From positions 186,001 through 250,000 of the forward strand of contig MERU01000006.1 in NCBI GenBank assembly GCA_001770725.1: DNA of 64,000 nt. Reading direction: 5' to 3'. Every line of letters begins with the position of its first letter. The stretch's first letter is position 1. The notes under the pieces are model-generated. The model was given only the letters and a program-made list of their open reading frames with translations. It had not been told where the DNA came from and made no database searches. Shown one piece after another: positions 9,743-17,368 of this stretch. The translations under genes and the position numbers were made by a program. The stretch is from Burkholderiales bacterium RIFCSPHIGHO2_01_FULL_63_240 (GTDB lineage Bacteria > Pseudomonadota > Gammaproteobacteria > Burkholderiales > Burkholderiaceae_C).

Positions 9743-10258
9743 ATGAAACGACACCATGGCCTGGCCATGACCTTGCCCCTGCTGGCCGCGCCCGCTTTCG
9801 CGGCCGACCTGGCGGTGAAGTTCAACCTGCCGCAACTGCCGGTGGCCGAGTACCACCGCCCGTACGTGGCCATCTGGGTCGAAAAGCCCGACCAGACCTT
9901 CGTGGCCAACCTCAACGTCCTGTACGACCTGAAAAAGCGCGACAACGCCGGCACCAAATGGCTCAAGGACATGCGCCAGTGGTGGCGCAAGAGTGGTCGC
10001 GACCTGACGATGCCCGTCGATGGCGTGTCGGCTGCCACCCGTGCACCGGGTGAGCACACCCTGACCTACGCAGGCGCCAAGTCGCCGCTCGACAAGCTGC
10101 CGGCCGGCGATTACCAGGTCGTGCTGGAAGCCTCGCGCGAAGGCGGTGGCCGTGAGGTCGTGCGCGTGCCCTTCCGTTGGCAGCCCAAGGCCGCGGCCAC
10201 CACGTCCGCCGAGGGCCGTGAAGAACTGGGCGCCGTCTCGGTCCAGGTCCGTCCGTGA
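9743..10258 (+). CDS. DUF2271 periplasmic protein with ApbE flavinylation motif
   Basis: The 171-residue protein has a clear signal peptide (cleavage after AFA, about residue 20) and matches the DUF2271 family (AVKFNLPQLP, RPYVAIWVEKPD, NLNVLYDLKKRDNAGTKWL). Residues 93-99, D-G-V-S-A-A-T, fit the D-x-x-S/T-G/A-A-T signature that ApbE uses to attach FMN to threonine, so T99 is the predicted flavin site. The apbE gene lies two genes downstream, and a PepSY protein is directly upstream. AAGGAG precedes the ATG. I infer that it is a soluble or membrane-associated periplasmic flavoprotein that takes electrons from PepSY and delivers them to ferric substrate. Confidence 0.88.
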   Translation: MKRHHGLAMTLPLLAAPAFAADLAVKFNLPQLPVAEYHRPYVAIWVEKPDQTFVANLNVLYDLKKRDNAGTKWLKDMRQWWRKSGRDLTMPVDGVSAATRAPGEHTLTYAGAKSPLDKLPAGDYQVVLEASREGGGREVVRVPFRWQPKAAATTSAEGREELGAVSVQVRP

Positions 10259-10284
10259 TTCAACCGATCCACAAGGAATCCACC

Positions 10285-11127
10285 ATGAAAAAGAACTGGT
10301 TCGTTGCCTCCCTCGCCGGCCTGGCCCTGCTGTCGGGCCTGCCCGCTGCCCATGCCCACCGCACCTGGCTGCTGCCCTCGATGGGCGTGGTCGATGACAA
10401 GGGCGCCTGGGTCACGTTCGACGCCGCTGTCTCCGAAGACCTGTTCGTGTTCGGCGCCAACGCCGTCAAACTCGACGGCCTGCTCATCACGGCGCCCGAT
10501 GGCAGCAGGCTCGCCGCGGCCAACCCTTTCACGGGCAAGCTGCGCAGCACCTTCGACCTGCAACTCACCCAGGAAGGCACCTACCGGGTGAGCCTGGTCA
10601 ACGAGTCCGCCATGGCCTCGTACAAGGTCGGCACCGAGACCAAGCGCTGGCGCGGCGCCGTGGCCGACATGGCCAAGGAAATCCCGGCCGATGCGCAAGA
10701 CGTGCGCCGCACCGTGACCCAGTCCCGACTGGAGACCTTTGTGGTCGCCGTCAAGGGCAACGACACGGCCCTCAAGCCCGCTGGCAAGGGCCTGGAAGTG
10801 CTGCCCCTGTCCAGCCTCGACAGCTTCGCGCCGGGCGCACCGGCGCGCTTTCGCGTGCTGCTGGACGGCAAGCCGTTGCCCGAGCTGACCGTGGCCGTCG
10901 TGCCGGGTGGCGTGCGCCATCGCGGTGTGCTGCGCGAGCAGGCCGTCAAGACCGACGCGCAGGGCGAGTTTTCGGTGAAGTGGCTGGACGCCGGCATGTA
11001 CGCGATCTCGGCCAGCTACCCGCCGCGCGCCGCGCAACCGCCCGCTGGCGCTGCACCCGCAGCCCCCCCGGCTCAACCCGCCGTGCGCTACACCTACATG
11101 GGCACCGTCGAGGTGTTGCCGGAGTGA
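10285..11127 (+). CDS. DUF4198 periplasmic protein
   Basis: This 280-residue secreted protein has a signal peptide ending in AHA followed by HRTWLLPSM, the hallmark start of DUF4198 proteins. The body is beta-rich, with a late segment (VAVVPGG...TDAQGEFSVKWLDAGMYAISASY) that resembles the carboxypeptidase-regulatory or transthyretin-like fold common in this family. A proline/alanine-rich linker precedes a short C-terminal strand. The ATG at 10285 follows AAGGA; the ORF opens at a GTG that overlaps the previous stop. DUF4198 relatives occur with nickel/cobalt uptake and with TonB receptors, so metal or ligand binding in the periplasm is plausible. Its exact role here is unknown. Confidence 0.85.
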   Translation: MKKNWFVASLAGLALLSGLPAAHAHRTWLLPSMGVVDDKGAWVTFDAAVSEDLFVFGANAVKLDGLLITAPDGSRLAAANPFTGKLRSTFDLQLTQEGTYRVSLVNESAMASYKVGTETKRWRGAVADMAKEIPADAQDVRRTVTQSRLETFVVAVKGNDTALKPAGKGLEVLPLSSLDSFAPGAPARFRVLLDGKPLPELTVAVVPGGVRHRGVLREQAVKTDAQGEFSVKWLDAGMYAISASYPPRAAQPPAGAAPAAPPAQPAVRYTYMGTVEVLPE

Positions 11128-11134
11128 TGCGCCT

Positions 11135-12187
11135 GTGAGTGACGCCATGAGCCGGCCCGTTCTCTTGCCCCAGGCCATCCGGCCCGACCGCCCCCTGCCT
11201 GGTGCCGAGTGCGTCGAGCTGGGTGGCGAAACCATGGGCACGAACTGGTCGGTGAAGGTGGCCTCGCCACCCGAGGCGTTCGATGGGCACGCCGTGCGAC
11301 AGGCCCTGCAGGCCTGCCTGCACGACGTCTGCGCGCAGATGAGCCACTGGGATGCGGACTCCGCGCTCATGCGCTTCAACGGTGCGGAGGCTGGCTCCTG
11401 GCACACGCTGGCGCGGCATTTCCAGCGCGTGATGCGCTGCGCACTGGAAGCCGCGCGGCTCAGTGAAGGTGCCTGTGACCCGGCGGCCGGGCATTGGGTT
11501 CGGCGCTGGGGCTTCGGTGGTTTCGAGCGGCACGACCAGCCTGGTTTCACCATGCCCGATGACGACGAGTTGCTGCGCCTGGCCGAGCGCCATCCCCATG
11601 GTTGGCGGGGCCTGCGCTGGAGCCCTGACGGGGGGCAGCTGCTGCAACCCGGGGGCGTGCAGCTCGACCTCGGGGCCATCGCCAAGGGTTTTGCCGTTGA
11701 CCTGCTGTCCGAGACGCTGAGCGCAAGGGGCTTGTCCCACCACCTCGTCGAAATCGGCGGCGAGCTGCGCGGCGAAGGCATGAAGCCAGATGGTCAGCCA
11801 TGGTGGGTGGAGCTGGAGCTGCCCAGCGTCCTCGCGCGAGATGCTGCCGAGGGGCGCTTCGACGCCCCCATGCTGGCCCTGCACGGCCTGTCCGTGGCCA
11901 CATCAGGCGACTACCGCAAGGGCTTTCAGTCGCCCGACGGCCGCTGGCTGTCGCACACCATCGACCCGCGAAGCGGTCGCCCCGTGCGCCATGGCCTGGC
12001 TTCGGTGACGGTGCTGCACCCGCAGTGCATGTGGGCCGATGCCTGGTCCACGGCTTTGTCGGTGCTGGGCCTGAACGAGGGCCTGGACCTGGCCGATCGG
12101 CTGCGCCTGCCCGCCTTCTTTGTGTCGCGCCAGGGTGATGACCTGGTGCCTTATGCCTCGGCGCAGTTCGAGGCCATGCTGGGATGA
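11135..12187 (+). CDS. apbE: FAD:protein FMN transferase
   Basis: ApbE transfers FMN from FAD to a threonine of extracytoplasmic target proteins. The conserved blocks are all visible: GGETMGTNWSV, the LGAIAKGFAVD motif, VEIGGELRGEG, TSGDYRKGF, HTIDPRSGRPV and the Mg-binding DAWSTALSVLG. The length (350 aa) is normal. No signal peptide or lipobox is evident at the N-terminus, although ApbE normally works outside the membrane. The GTG at 11135 follows GGAG at good spacing; an in-frame ATG lies at 11147. The gene overlaps the next by ATGA. The likely target encoded in the same operon is the DUF2271 protein, which carries the acceptor motif. Confidence 0.93.
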   Translation: MSDAMSRPVLLPQAIRPDRPLPGAECVELGGETMGTNWSVKVASPPEAFDGHAVRQALQACLHDVCAQMSHWDADSALMRFNGAEAGSWHTLARHFQRVMRCALEAARLSEGACDPAAGHWVRRWGFGGFERHDQPGFTMPDDDELLRLAERHPHGWRGLRWSPDGGQLLQPGGVQLDLGAIAKGFAVDLLSETLSARGLSHHLVEIGGELRGEGMKPDGQPWWVELELPSVLARDAAEGRFDAPMLALHGLSVATSGDYRKGFQSPDGRWLSHTIDPRSGRPVRHGLASVTVLHPQCMWADAWSTALSVLGLNEGLDLADRLRLPAFFVSRQGDDLVPYASAQFEAMLG

Positions 12188-13629
12188 CTTTTTCTGTGGA
12201 CCCCATGCGCTGGTGGACGGCGCTGGCCTTGCTCGCGACCTACGGCCTCCTGTGCGCCACGATCTGGTGGGCGCACCGCCAGCGCGAACGCGCGCGCCTG
12301 TCCCAGCAAAGCCAGTTGGGTGACGCCGCTGCCGGCGAAACACGCGTGCTGGTGGCGCATGGCAGCCAGACCGGCCAGGCCGAGCAACTCGCCTGGCGCA
12401 CGGCCGAGAGCCTGCACCTGGCGAGCCGGGGCGTGCGTGTTTGCGCGCTCAACGAGGTCGACGCCGTGGCTTTGACCCAGGTCGATGAGCTCTATGTCAT
12501 CACCAGCACCTATGGCGAAGGCGATCCGCCCGACAGCGCCGCACTGTTCGCCGATCACCTCGGTGCGTCCGATGCGCCTCGCCTGACCAGGCTCAAGCAC
12601 GCCGTGCTGGCCCTTGGCGACCACGAATACGAAAACTTCTGTGGCTTCGGTCGCCGGGTGGATGCTTGGTTGAGCCAGCAAGGCGCGACGCCACTGTTCG
12701 ATCGCATCGAGGTGGACCAGATGGACGAGGCCGCCGTTCGCGCCTGGTTCGAAAAGTTGTCGATGCATGCCGGTGCTGCGGCCATGGCCGGATGGCAGGC
12801 CGAGCAAATGGACGTGGTGGGCTGGCGCCTGGCCGAGCGCCGACTGCTCAACCCGGGCAGCCCGGGTGAGGGCGTCTACCACCTGGAGCTGGAGCCGATC
12901 GAAGGCCCCTTGCCCGATTGGGCCGCAGGCGACCTGGTGCACATCGCGCCGCCTGAAGGCGCTGTCAACGAGGCGGGCGAGCCCGACCTTCAGCCGCGCG
13001 CTTACTCGATTGCCTCGGTGCCCGAAGATGGCCGTTTGCACCTGCTGGTTCGTTTGCGCCGACTGGCCGGTGGCGGCACGGGTTGCGTCTCGGGCTGGTT
13101 GTGCCTGCACGCAGCCATCGGTGAGCGCCTCACACTGGGTGTTCGGGCGCACCCGGCCTTCCGCATTGGTGACAACGCCGGGCGACGCCTGCTGCTGGTG
13201 GGCAATGGCACGGGCATGGCGGGCCTGCGGGCGCACCTGCGTGCCCGCGCCCGTTTGCTGAGGGCTCAGCAGCCGTTGCAGGGCGCCAACCCGGCGGTGG
13301 CTCCGAGCTGGTTGTTTTTTGGCGAGCGCGACCCACAGATCGATCTTCACCACCGCGAGGAGCTGCAAGCGTGGCGTGAATCGGGCTTGCTGTCCGGTCT
13401 GGACCTGGCCTTTTCTCGCGACCCGGTTCAGCCCGCCTACGTGCAGCAACGTTTGGTCGAGCGGGGACATGACATCCGCGACTGGGTGGCGCAAGGCGCG
13501 GCCATCTATGTGTGTGGCAGCCTGGCCGGCATGGCTGCCGCGGTCGATGAAACGCTGCGAGAGGTGTTGGGCGGCGATGTCCTGCTGAGCTTGCAGCGCT
13601 CGGGTCGTTACCGACGCGACGTCTACTGA
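12184..13629 (+). CDS. Membrane-anchored FMN/FAD NADPH reductase (CysJ/P450-reductase-like)
   Basis: The 481-residue protein has an N-terminal TM anchor (about 11-28), a flavodoxin domain (AHGSQTGQAEQLA, STYGEGDPPDSA, ALGDHEYENFCGFG), and a ferredoxin-reductase-like domain with FAD motif RAYSIAS, GTGCVSGWL and the NADP-binding GNGTGMAGLRAHL. This is the diflavin reductase layout, so it should take electrons from NADPH on the cytoplasmic side. Sulfite-reductase hemoprotein genes are absent nearby. Its place as last gene of the PepSY/DUF2271/ApbE operon suggests that it feeds electrons into the PepSY membrane protein. Confidence 0.9.
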   Translation: MTFSVDPMRWWTALALLATYGLLCATIWWAHRQRERARLSQQSQLGDAAAGETRVLVAHGSQTGQAEQLAWRTAESLHLASRGVRVCALNEVDAVALTQVDELYVITSTYGEGDPPDSAALFADHLGASDAPRLTRLKHAVLALGDHEYENFCGFGRRVDAWLSQQGATPLFDRIEVDQMDEAAVRAWFEKLSMHAGAAAMAGWQAEQMDVVGWRLAERRLLNPGSPGEGVYHLELEPIEGPLPDWAAGDLVHIAPPEGAVNEAGEPDLQPRAYSIASVPEDGRLHLLVRLRRLAGGGTGCVSGWLCLHAAIGERLTLGVRAHPAFRIGDNAGRRLLLVGNGTGMAGLRAHLRARARLLRAQQPLQGANPAVAPSWLFFGERDPQIDLHHREELQAWRESGLLSGLDLAFSRDPVQPAYVQQRLVERGHDIRDWVAQGAAIYVCGSLAGMAAAVDETLREVLGGDVLLSLQRSGRYRRDVY

Positions 13630-13681
13630 GCGCAACAACCTCCCCCCGGATGCAGGTGCGAACGAAAGATGAATTGATAAA

Positions 13682-13700
13682 ACAAATGAGAATCATTACC
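13682..13700 (+). promoter_or_regulatory. fur box: Fur box for the second siderophore receptor
   Basis: The core AATGAGAATCATTACC matches 14 of 16 positions of the Fur operator half AATGATAATCATTATC. It lies about 105 bases before the receptor ATG and just after the reductase stop. Confidence 0.85.
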
Positions 13701-13717
13701 ATTGAGAAATGATTCGG

Positions 13718-13752
13718 CAACAAGGCGGCCGCACGGCTGCCTTGTTGTTTTG
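13718..13752 (+). terminator. Terminator-like hairpin in the receptor leader
   Basis: Arms 13718-13730 and 13735-13747 (CAACAAGGCGGCC with GGCTGCCTTGTTG) pair over 13 bases with one G-U, a GCAC loop, and are followed by TTTTG. The hairpin lies downstream of the Fur box and upstream of the receptor ATG. It is either the terminator of the preceding operon or an attenuator in the receptor 5' leader. Confidence 0.7.
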
Positions 13753-13803
13753 AGGCGCCCTGTCGGCGTTGTTGTGCTTTCTTTCATCCGACGAGTTTTC
13801 ACC

Positions 13804-16161
13804 ATGGCCAAACCAGCCTCCATCCGCAGCCGCAAGCACGCCCCGGGCGTGCACCCCTTCCTCGGCACGTCCCTGGTCGCGTTGAGCGCGCTGACCACGG
13901 TCTCGACCGCTGTCGCGCAGACCGCACCGCAGGAAACCAAAACCCTGGAAGAGGTTTCCGTCAAGGCTTCACGCACGAGTTCGTTCAAGGCAGAGGAGTC
14001 GGCTTCGAACAAGTTCACCCAGCCGCTGCTCGACACCCCCAAGACCGTGCAGGTGGTCAAGAAGGAAGTGCTCAGGGAGCAGGGCGCGGCGAGCCTGATG
14101 GAAGCACTGCGCAACACCCCTGGCATCACCATGCAGTTGGGCGAAGGCGGCAACACTTCTGCTGGAGACACCTTCCAGATGCGCGGCTTCGCCTCGCAGC
14201 AATCGACCTTTGTGGACGGCATCCGCGACCTCGGTGCGGTCAGCCGTGACATCTTCAACCTCGAGCAGGTTGAGATCGTCAAGGGCCCTGCTGGCGCGGA
14301 TGTGGGACGCGGCGCTTCTTCGGGCTACATCAACCTCATCACCAAGCTGGCCACCACGGAAGATGCCAGCGAAGCGTCGCTGACCGTTGGCTCCGCCGAC
14401 AAGAAGCGCGTCACGGCCGATGTCAACCGCCAGCTGGGCGAGAACTCGGCGTTCCGCATCAACGCCATGGCGCAAGACAGCGGGACCCCGGGCCGCGATT
14501 TCGTCAAGCAAAAGGGCGAGGCCATCGCGCCATCGCTGGCCTTCGGCCTGGGCACCCCGACCCGCATCCACCTCTACTCCTTGCACCAACGCCAGGACAA
14601 CGTGCCCGATGGTGGCGTGCCGACCATTGGCCTCAAGGGTGCCTACCGGGGCACTGCAACGGGCACGAGCCCCGTCAATGCCACGCAGGCCGCGGCCATC
14701 AATGCAGGCCGTGCGGTCGATTCCAGCAACTTCTACGGCAGCCGCGACGACCGCGAAAAGGTCACCGCTGACATGTTCACCGCCAAGATCGAGCATGACG
14801 TGAGCCCGAAGACGACGGTGCGCAACATCACCCGCTATGGCAAGAGCCACGTGGACCGCGTGCTGACCAGTGTGGGTGCCCTGGTGGGCACCAACGTGGG
14901 CAACCCGGTGACCGATTCGTCGCAGTGGACGGTGAACCGCAGCCGCCAGCGCATCGATCAGGTCAATGAAATCCTGGTGAACCAGACCAGCATCAACACC
15001 GAGCAGACGTGGGGTGGCCTCAAGCACAGCCTGGTCGGTGGCCTGGAACTCATGCATGAAAGCCAGACCAACAAGGGCTTTGGCACCGCGGCGCAGACCA
15101 TCCGGGGCGTGAGCTACGCGGCCATCACCAACCCGGCTGCCAACCTCTACAACCCGAACGCCAACGATACGCTGGGCATCCCGTACGCCACCGGTGTGAA
15201 CACGGATGGCAGCACGACCACCATCGGCCTGTATGCGCTCGACACGGTGGACCTGACGCAAAACCTCAAGGTCAATGCCGGCCTGCGTCTGGATCACTAC
15301 AGCATCAAGACCAAGGCCGGCACCCTGATCACCAGCGACAACCTGGCCGCCAACCCCGGCTATGCGGTGGGTGGCATCGCGCCGAGCTCCCTGTCCGACT
15401 CCGACAACCTCGTGAGCTGGAACCTGGGCGTGGTCTACAAGCCCGTGGCCAATGGCAGTGTCTATGCCGCCGTTGCCAACGCACTGACCCCGCCGGGCGG
15501 CAACAACTTCGTGCTCAGCGCCTCGGCCACCAACCAGGCCAATTCCGCGCTCGATCCGCAGGAGACCACGACGATCGAGGTGGGCACCAAGTGGGACTTG
15601 CTGGACGAGAAGCTGAACGTGTCGGCGGCCATCTACCGAGCTGAAAACGACAAGCAGACATCCGTCGACTCTTTTGGCCAGACCCTGCAGTTCGGCAAGA
15701 CGCGCGTCGATGGCATCGAGTTCGCCGCAGTGGGTCAAATCACCAACTTCTGGCAAGTCTCTGCCGGCCTGGCCTTCATGGACGCCAAGCAGATCAAGCA
15801 GTTCAGCAGCGCCACCTCCGAGAACAACGGCGTGCGCTGGTCGCCCGAGATGACCGCGAGTGTCTGGACGTCCTACACCGCGGGTGACTTCACCTTGGGT
15901 GGTGGCGTGCGCCACGTCTCGGATCAAAAACGTGTCATCACCAAGGGTGCGGACCTGTCGACCCAGAACGTGCCCAAGATCCCCAGCTACACGTTGGTCG
16001 ACCTGATGGCCGCGTACAAGGTCAGCAAGAACCTGAACCTTCAGCTCAATGTGTACAACCTGTTCGACAAGGACCACATCGAGAAGCTGAACAACAACGG
16101 TGGCCGCTACACCCCGGGTGCCCCGCGCACCGTGTCGCTGACCGCCAGCGTGAAGTTCTGA
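13804..16161 (+). CDS. TonB-dependent catecholate-type siderophore receptor (Fiu-like)
   Basis: This is a 785-residue outer-membrane receptor with a long signal region ending in TAVAQ, TonB-box-like LEEVSVKAS, a plug (VVKKEVLREQG, QMRGFASQQSTFVDGIRD, EQVEIVKGPAGADVGRG) and a barrel ending in VSLTASVKF with a C-terminal phenylalanine. The plug resembles Fiu and related catecholate receptors and differs from the receptor at 1349-3649. I use the ATG at 13804; upstream codons in frame reach back into the Fur box and are not credible. A PiuC-type dioxygenase gene follows after a hairpin. No siderophore biosynthesis genes are in the window, so it may take up foreign siderophores. Confidence 0.92.
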   Translation: MAKPASIRSRKHAPGVHPFLGTSLVALSALTTVSTAVAQTAPQETKTLEEVSVKASRTSSFKAEESASNKFTQPLLDTPKTVQVVKKEVLREQGAASLMEALRNTPGITMQLGEGGNTSAGDTFQMRGFASQQSTFVDGIRDLGAVSRDIFNLEQVEIVKGPAGADVGRGASSGYINLITKLATTEDASEASLTVGSADKKRVTADVNRQLGENSAFRINAMAQDSGTPGRDFVKQKGEAIAPSLAFGLGTPTRIHLYSLHQRQDNVPDGGVPTIGLKGAYRGTATGTSPVNATQAAAINAGRAVDSSNFYGSRDDREKVTADMFTAKIEHDVSPKTTVRNITRYGKSHVDRVLTSVGALVGTNVGNPVTDSSQWTVNRSRQRIDQVNEILVNQTSINTEQTWGGLKHSLVGGLELMHESQTNKGFGTAAQTIRGVSYAAITNPAANLYNPNANDTLGIPYATGVNTDGSTTTIGLYALDTVDLTQNLKVNAGLRLDHYSIKTKAGTLITSDNLAANPGYAVGGIAPSSLSDSDNLVSWNLGVVYKPVANGSVYAAVANALTPPGGNNFVLSASATNQANSALDPQETTTIEVGTKWDLLDEKLNVSAAIYRAENDKQTSVDSFGQTLQFGKTRVDGIEFAAVGQITNFWQVSAGLAFMDAKQIKQFSSATSENNGVRWSPEMTASVWTSYTAGDFTLGGGVRHVSDQKRVITKGADLSTQNVPKIPSYTLVDLMAAYKVSKNLNLQLNVYNLFDKDHIEKLNNNGGRYTPGAPRTVSLTASVKF

Positions 16162-16200
16162 TCTCCAGCAAAGGGGTGTGAGCCGCGCTGGCACACACTT

Positions 16201-16245
16201 CCAAAGACGGCCCTGCACTGCCTTCGGGTGGCGCGGGGCCTTTGG
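16201..16245 (+). terminator. Hairpin between receptor and PiuC genes
   Basis: CCAAAG and GGCCC pair with GGGCC and CTTTGG around a GC-rich inner loop, followed by ACTTTTCC. It probably attenuates read-through from the receptor into the dioxygenase gene. Confidence 0.6.
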
Positions 16246-16282
16246 ACTTTTCCGGTTCCCGAAGAATTGAAGGAAGACCATC

Positions 16283-16978
16283 ATGCTGCTGCATGTCCCA
16301 CAGGTGCTCAGCTCCCAACAGGTGCAATCCATCCGTCAGGCCTTGCATGATGCGGGCGAGGGGGCCTGGTCGGATGGCCGCTCCACCGCGGGTGCGCAGG
16401 CCGTGCAGGTCAAGGCCAATCAGCAACTGGAGCCCGGCGCACCCTTGGCTTTGCACCTGGGTGAACAGGTGGCCCAGGCGCTGCAGGCGCACCCGATGTT
16501 CGTCTCGGCTGCGCTGCCCAACCGCATGATCACGCCCTTGTTCAACCGCTACACGGGTGGCGGCACCTATGGCAACCACATCGATGGCGCGTTCCAGCGC
16601 GATGCGCGCATGGGCGGGGCAGGGCGCATCCGCAGCGATGTCTCCACCACTGTTTTCCTCAGCGACCCCGACGAATACGAAGGCGGCGAACTGATCGTGG
16701 AAGACAGCTACGGGTCGCACGAGGTCAAGCTGCAGGCGGGCGACGCCATCGTCTACCCCTCCACCAGCCTGCACCGGGTCGAGCCGGTCACACGGGGTGC
16801 GCGCCTGGCGGCCTTCCTGTGGACGCAAAGCCTGGTGCGCGAAGACGCTCGGCGCGCGATGCTGTTCGAGCTGGACATGAACATCCTGACGCTGCGCCAG
16901 CAACTGGGCGACACGCCACAGGTGGTGTCCCTCACCGGGCACTATCACAACCTGCTGAGGATGTGGGCTGAGCTCTGA
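16283..16978 (+). CDS. piuC: PiuC-type Fe(II)/2-oxoglutarate-dependent dioxygenase (PKHD hydroxylase)
   Basis: The 231-residue cytoplasmic protein carries the double-stranded beta-helix iron site: H99 and D101 in [10 protein letters not shown]164 in TSLHRVEPV, and R174 in TRGARLAAF for 2-oxoglutarate. The C-terminal helices ([26 protein letters not shown]) are typical of PiuC/YbiX. Family genes are Fur-regulated partners of Fiu/PiuA-type siderophore receptors; their substrate is not firmly established. The gene follows the receptor on the same strand. A second copy begins at 156 on the minus strand, so the island has two paralogues, each linked to a different receptor. Confidence 0.93.
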   Translation: MLLHVPQVLSSQQVQSIRQALHDAGEGAWSDGRSTAGAQAVQVKANQQLEPGAPLALHLGEQVAQALQAHPMFVSAALPNRMITPLFNRYTGGGTYGNHIDGAFQRDARMGGAGRIRSDVSTTVFLSDPDEYEGGELIVEDSYGSHEVKLQAGDAIVYPSTSLHRVEPVTRGARLAAFLWTQSLVREDARRAMLFELDMNILTLRQQLGDTPQVVSLTGHYHNLLRMWAEL

Positions 16979-17021
16979 GGACGGCAGCGCGACCTCTCCC
17001 GAGGCCGCGCCTGTCCTTTTC
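16978..17021 (+). terminator. Imperfect terminator after piuC
   Basis: AGGAC...GCGCG pairs imperfectly with CGCGCCTGTCCT and is followed by TTTTC, starting right at the piuC stop. It would end the receptor-piuC transcript. Confidence 0.55.
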
Positions 17022-17175
17022 TGGTTCAAACAAAAAAGCGTTTGCCGCCAGACCCTGTCTGCCACCTTCTCGGCCCCCACAGCCAATCAGGCGACATCCC
17101 CACCACGGTCTGCCCGGCAGGCCTCAGGTCCTGCCGGCTTGTCAGACAAGGTCTGTGCGACAAACGCCTAGGCAT

Positions 17176-17194
17176 GATAACGAGAATGATTCGT
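17176..17194 (+). promoter_or_regulatory. fur box: Fur box, distal
   Basis: GATAACGAGAATGATTCGT matches 13 of 19 operator positions. It lies about 175 bases before the third receptor's ATG. Confidence 0.7.
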
Positions 17195-17300
17195 ATTTCA
17201 ATAGTTCCCATGTGACCGGAGGGGTGATCGGGGCGATGTGGCGCGCATGGGGCTGATTTGCAAATGAGGCGCATTCGCAACAAAACCAGCCTGGCAGGAT

Positions 17301-17319
17301 GGTAATGAGAATGGTTATT
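17301..17319 (+). promoter_or_regulatory. fur box: Fur box, proximal
   Basis: GGTAATGAGAATGGTTATT matches 14 of 19 operator positions. It lies about 50 bases before the receptor start, where it would cover the promoter or transcript start. Confidence 0.8.
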
Positions 17320-17368
17320 GTTAGCAAAGAGACAATCTCGGGCTTTGTCCCATCTCTTGAGGTTGTTC

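Larger units (their letters stand above)
17022..17368 (+). promoter_or_regulatory. Intergenic control region with two Fur boxes
   Basis: This gap of about 350 bases has no credible gene. It holds two Fur-operator-like sequences about 125 bases apart (17176-17194 and 17301-17319), listed separately, and a TGAGG ribosome site just before the next receptor. I see no other structure. Confidence 0.7.

Noticed and set aside
10255-10284. Upstream GTG start for the DUF4198 gene
   Set aside because: The ATG at 10285 has an AAGGA ribosome site and is followed directly by a good signal peptide; the GTG overlaps the previous stop and adds non-signal residues.
12184-13629. Calling the diflavin reductase CysJ (assimilatory sulfite reductase)
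   Set aside because: No cysI or cysH is nearby, the protein has an N-terminal membrane anchor, and the operon is about flavin transfer and iron.
13969-16332. Minus-strand open frame of about 787 codons over the second receptor
   Set aside because: Antisense shadow of the Fiu-like receptor; no recognisable protein features.
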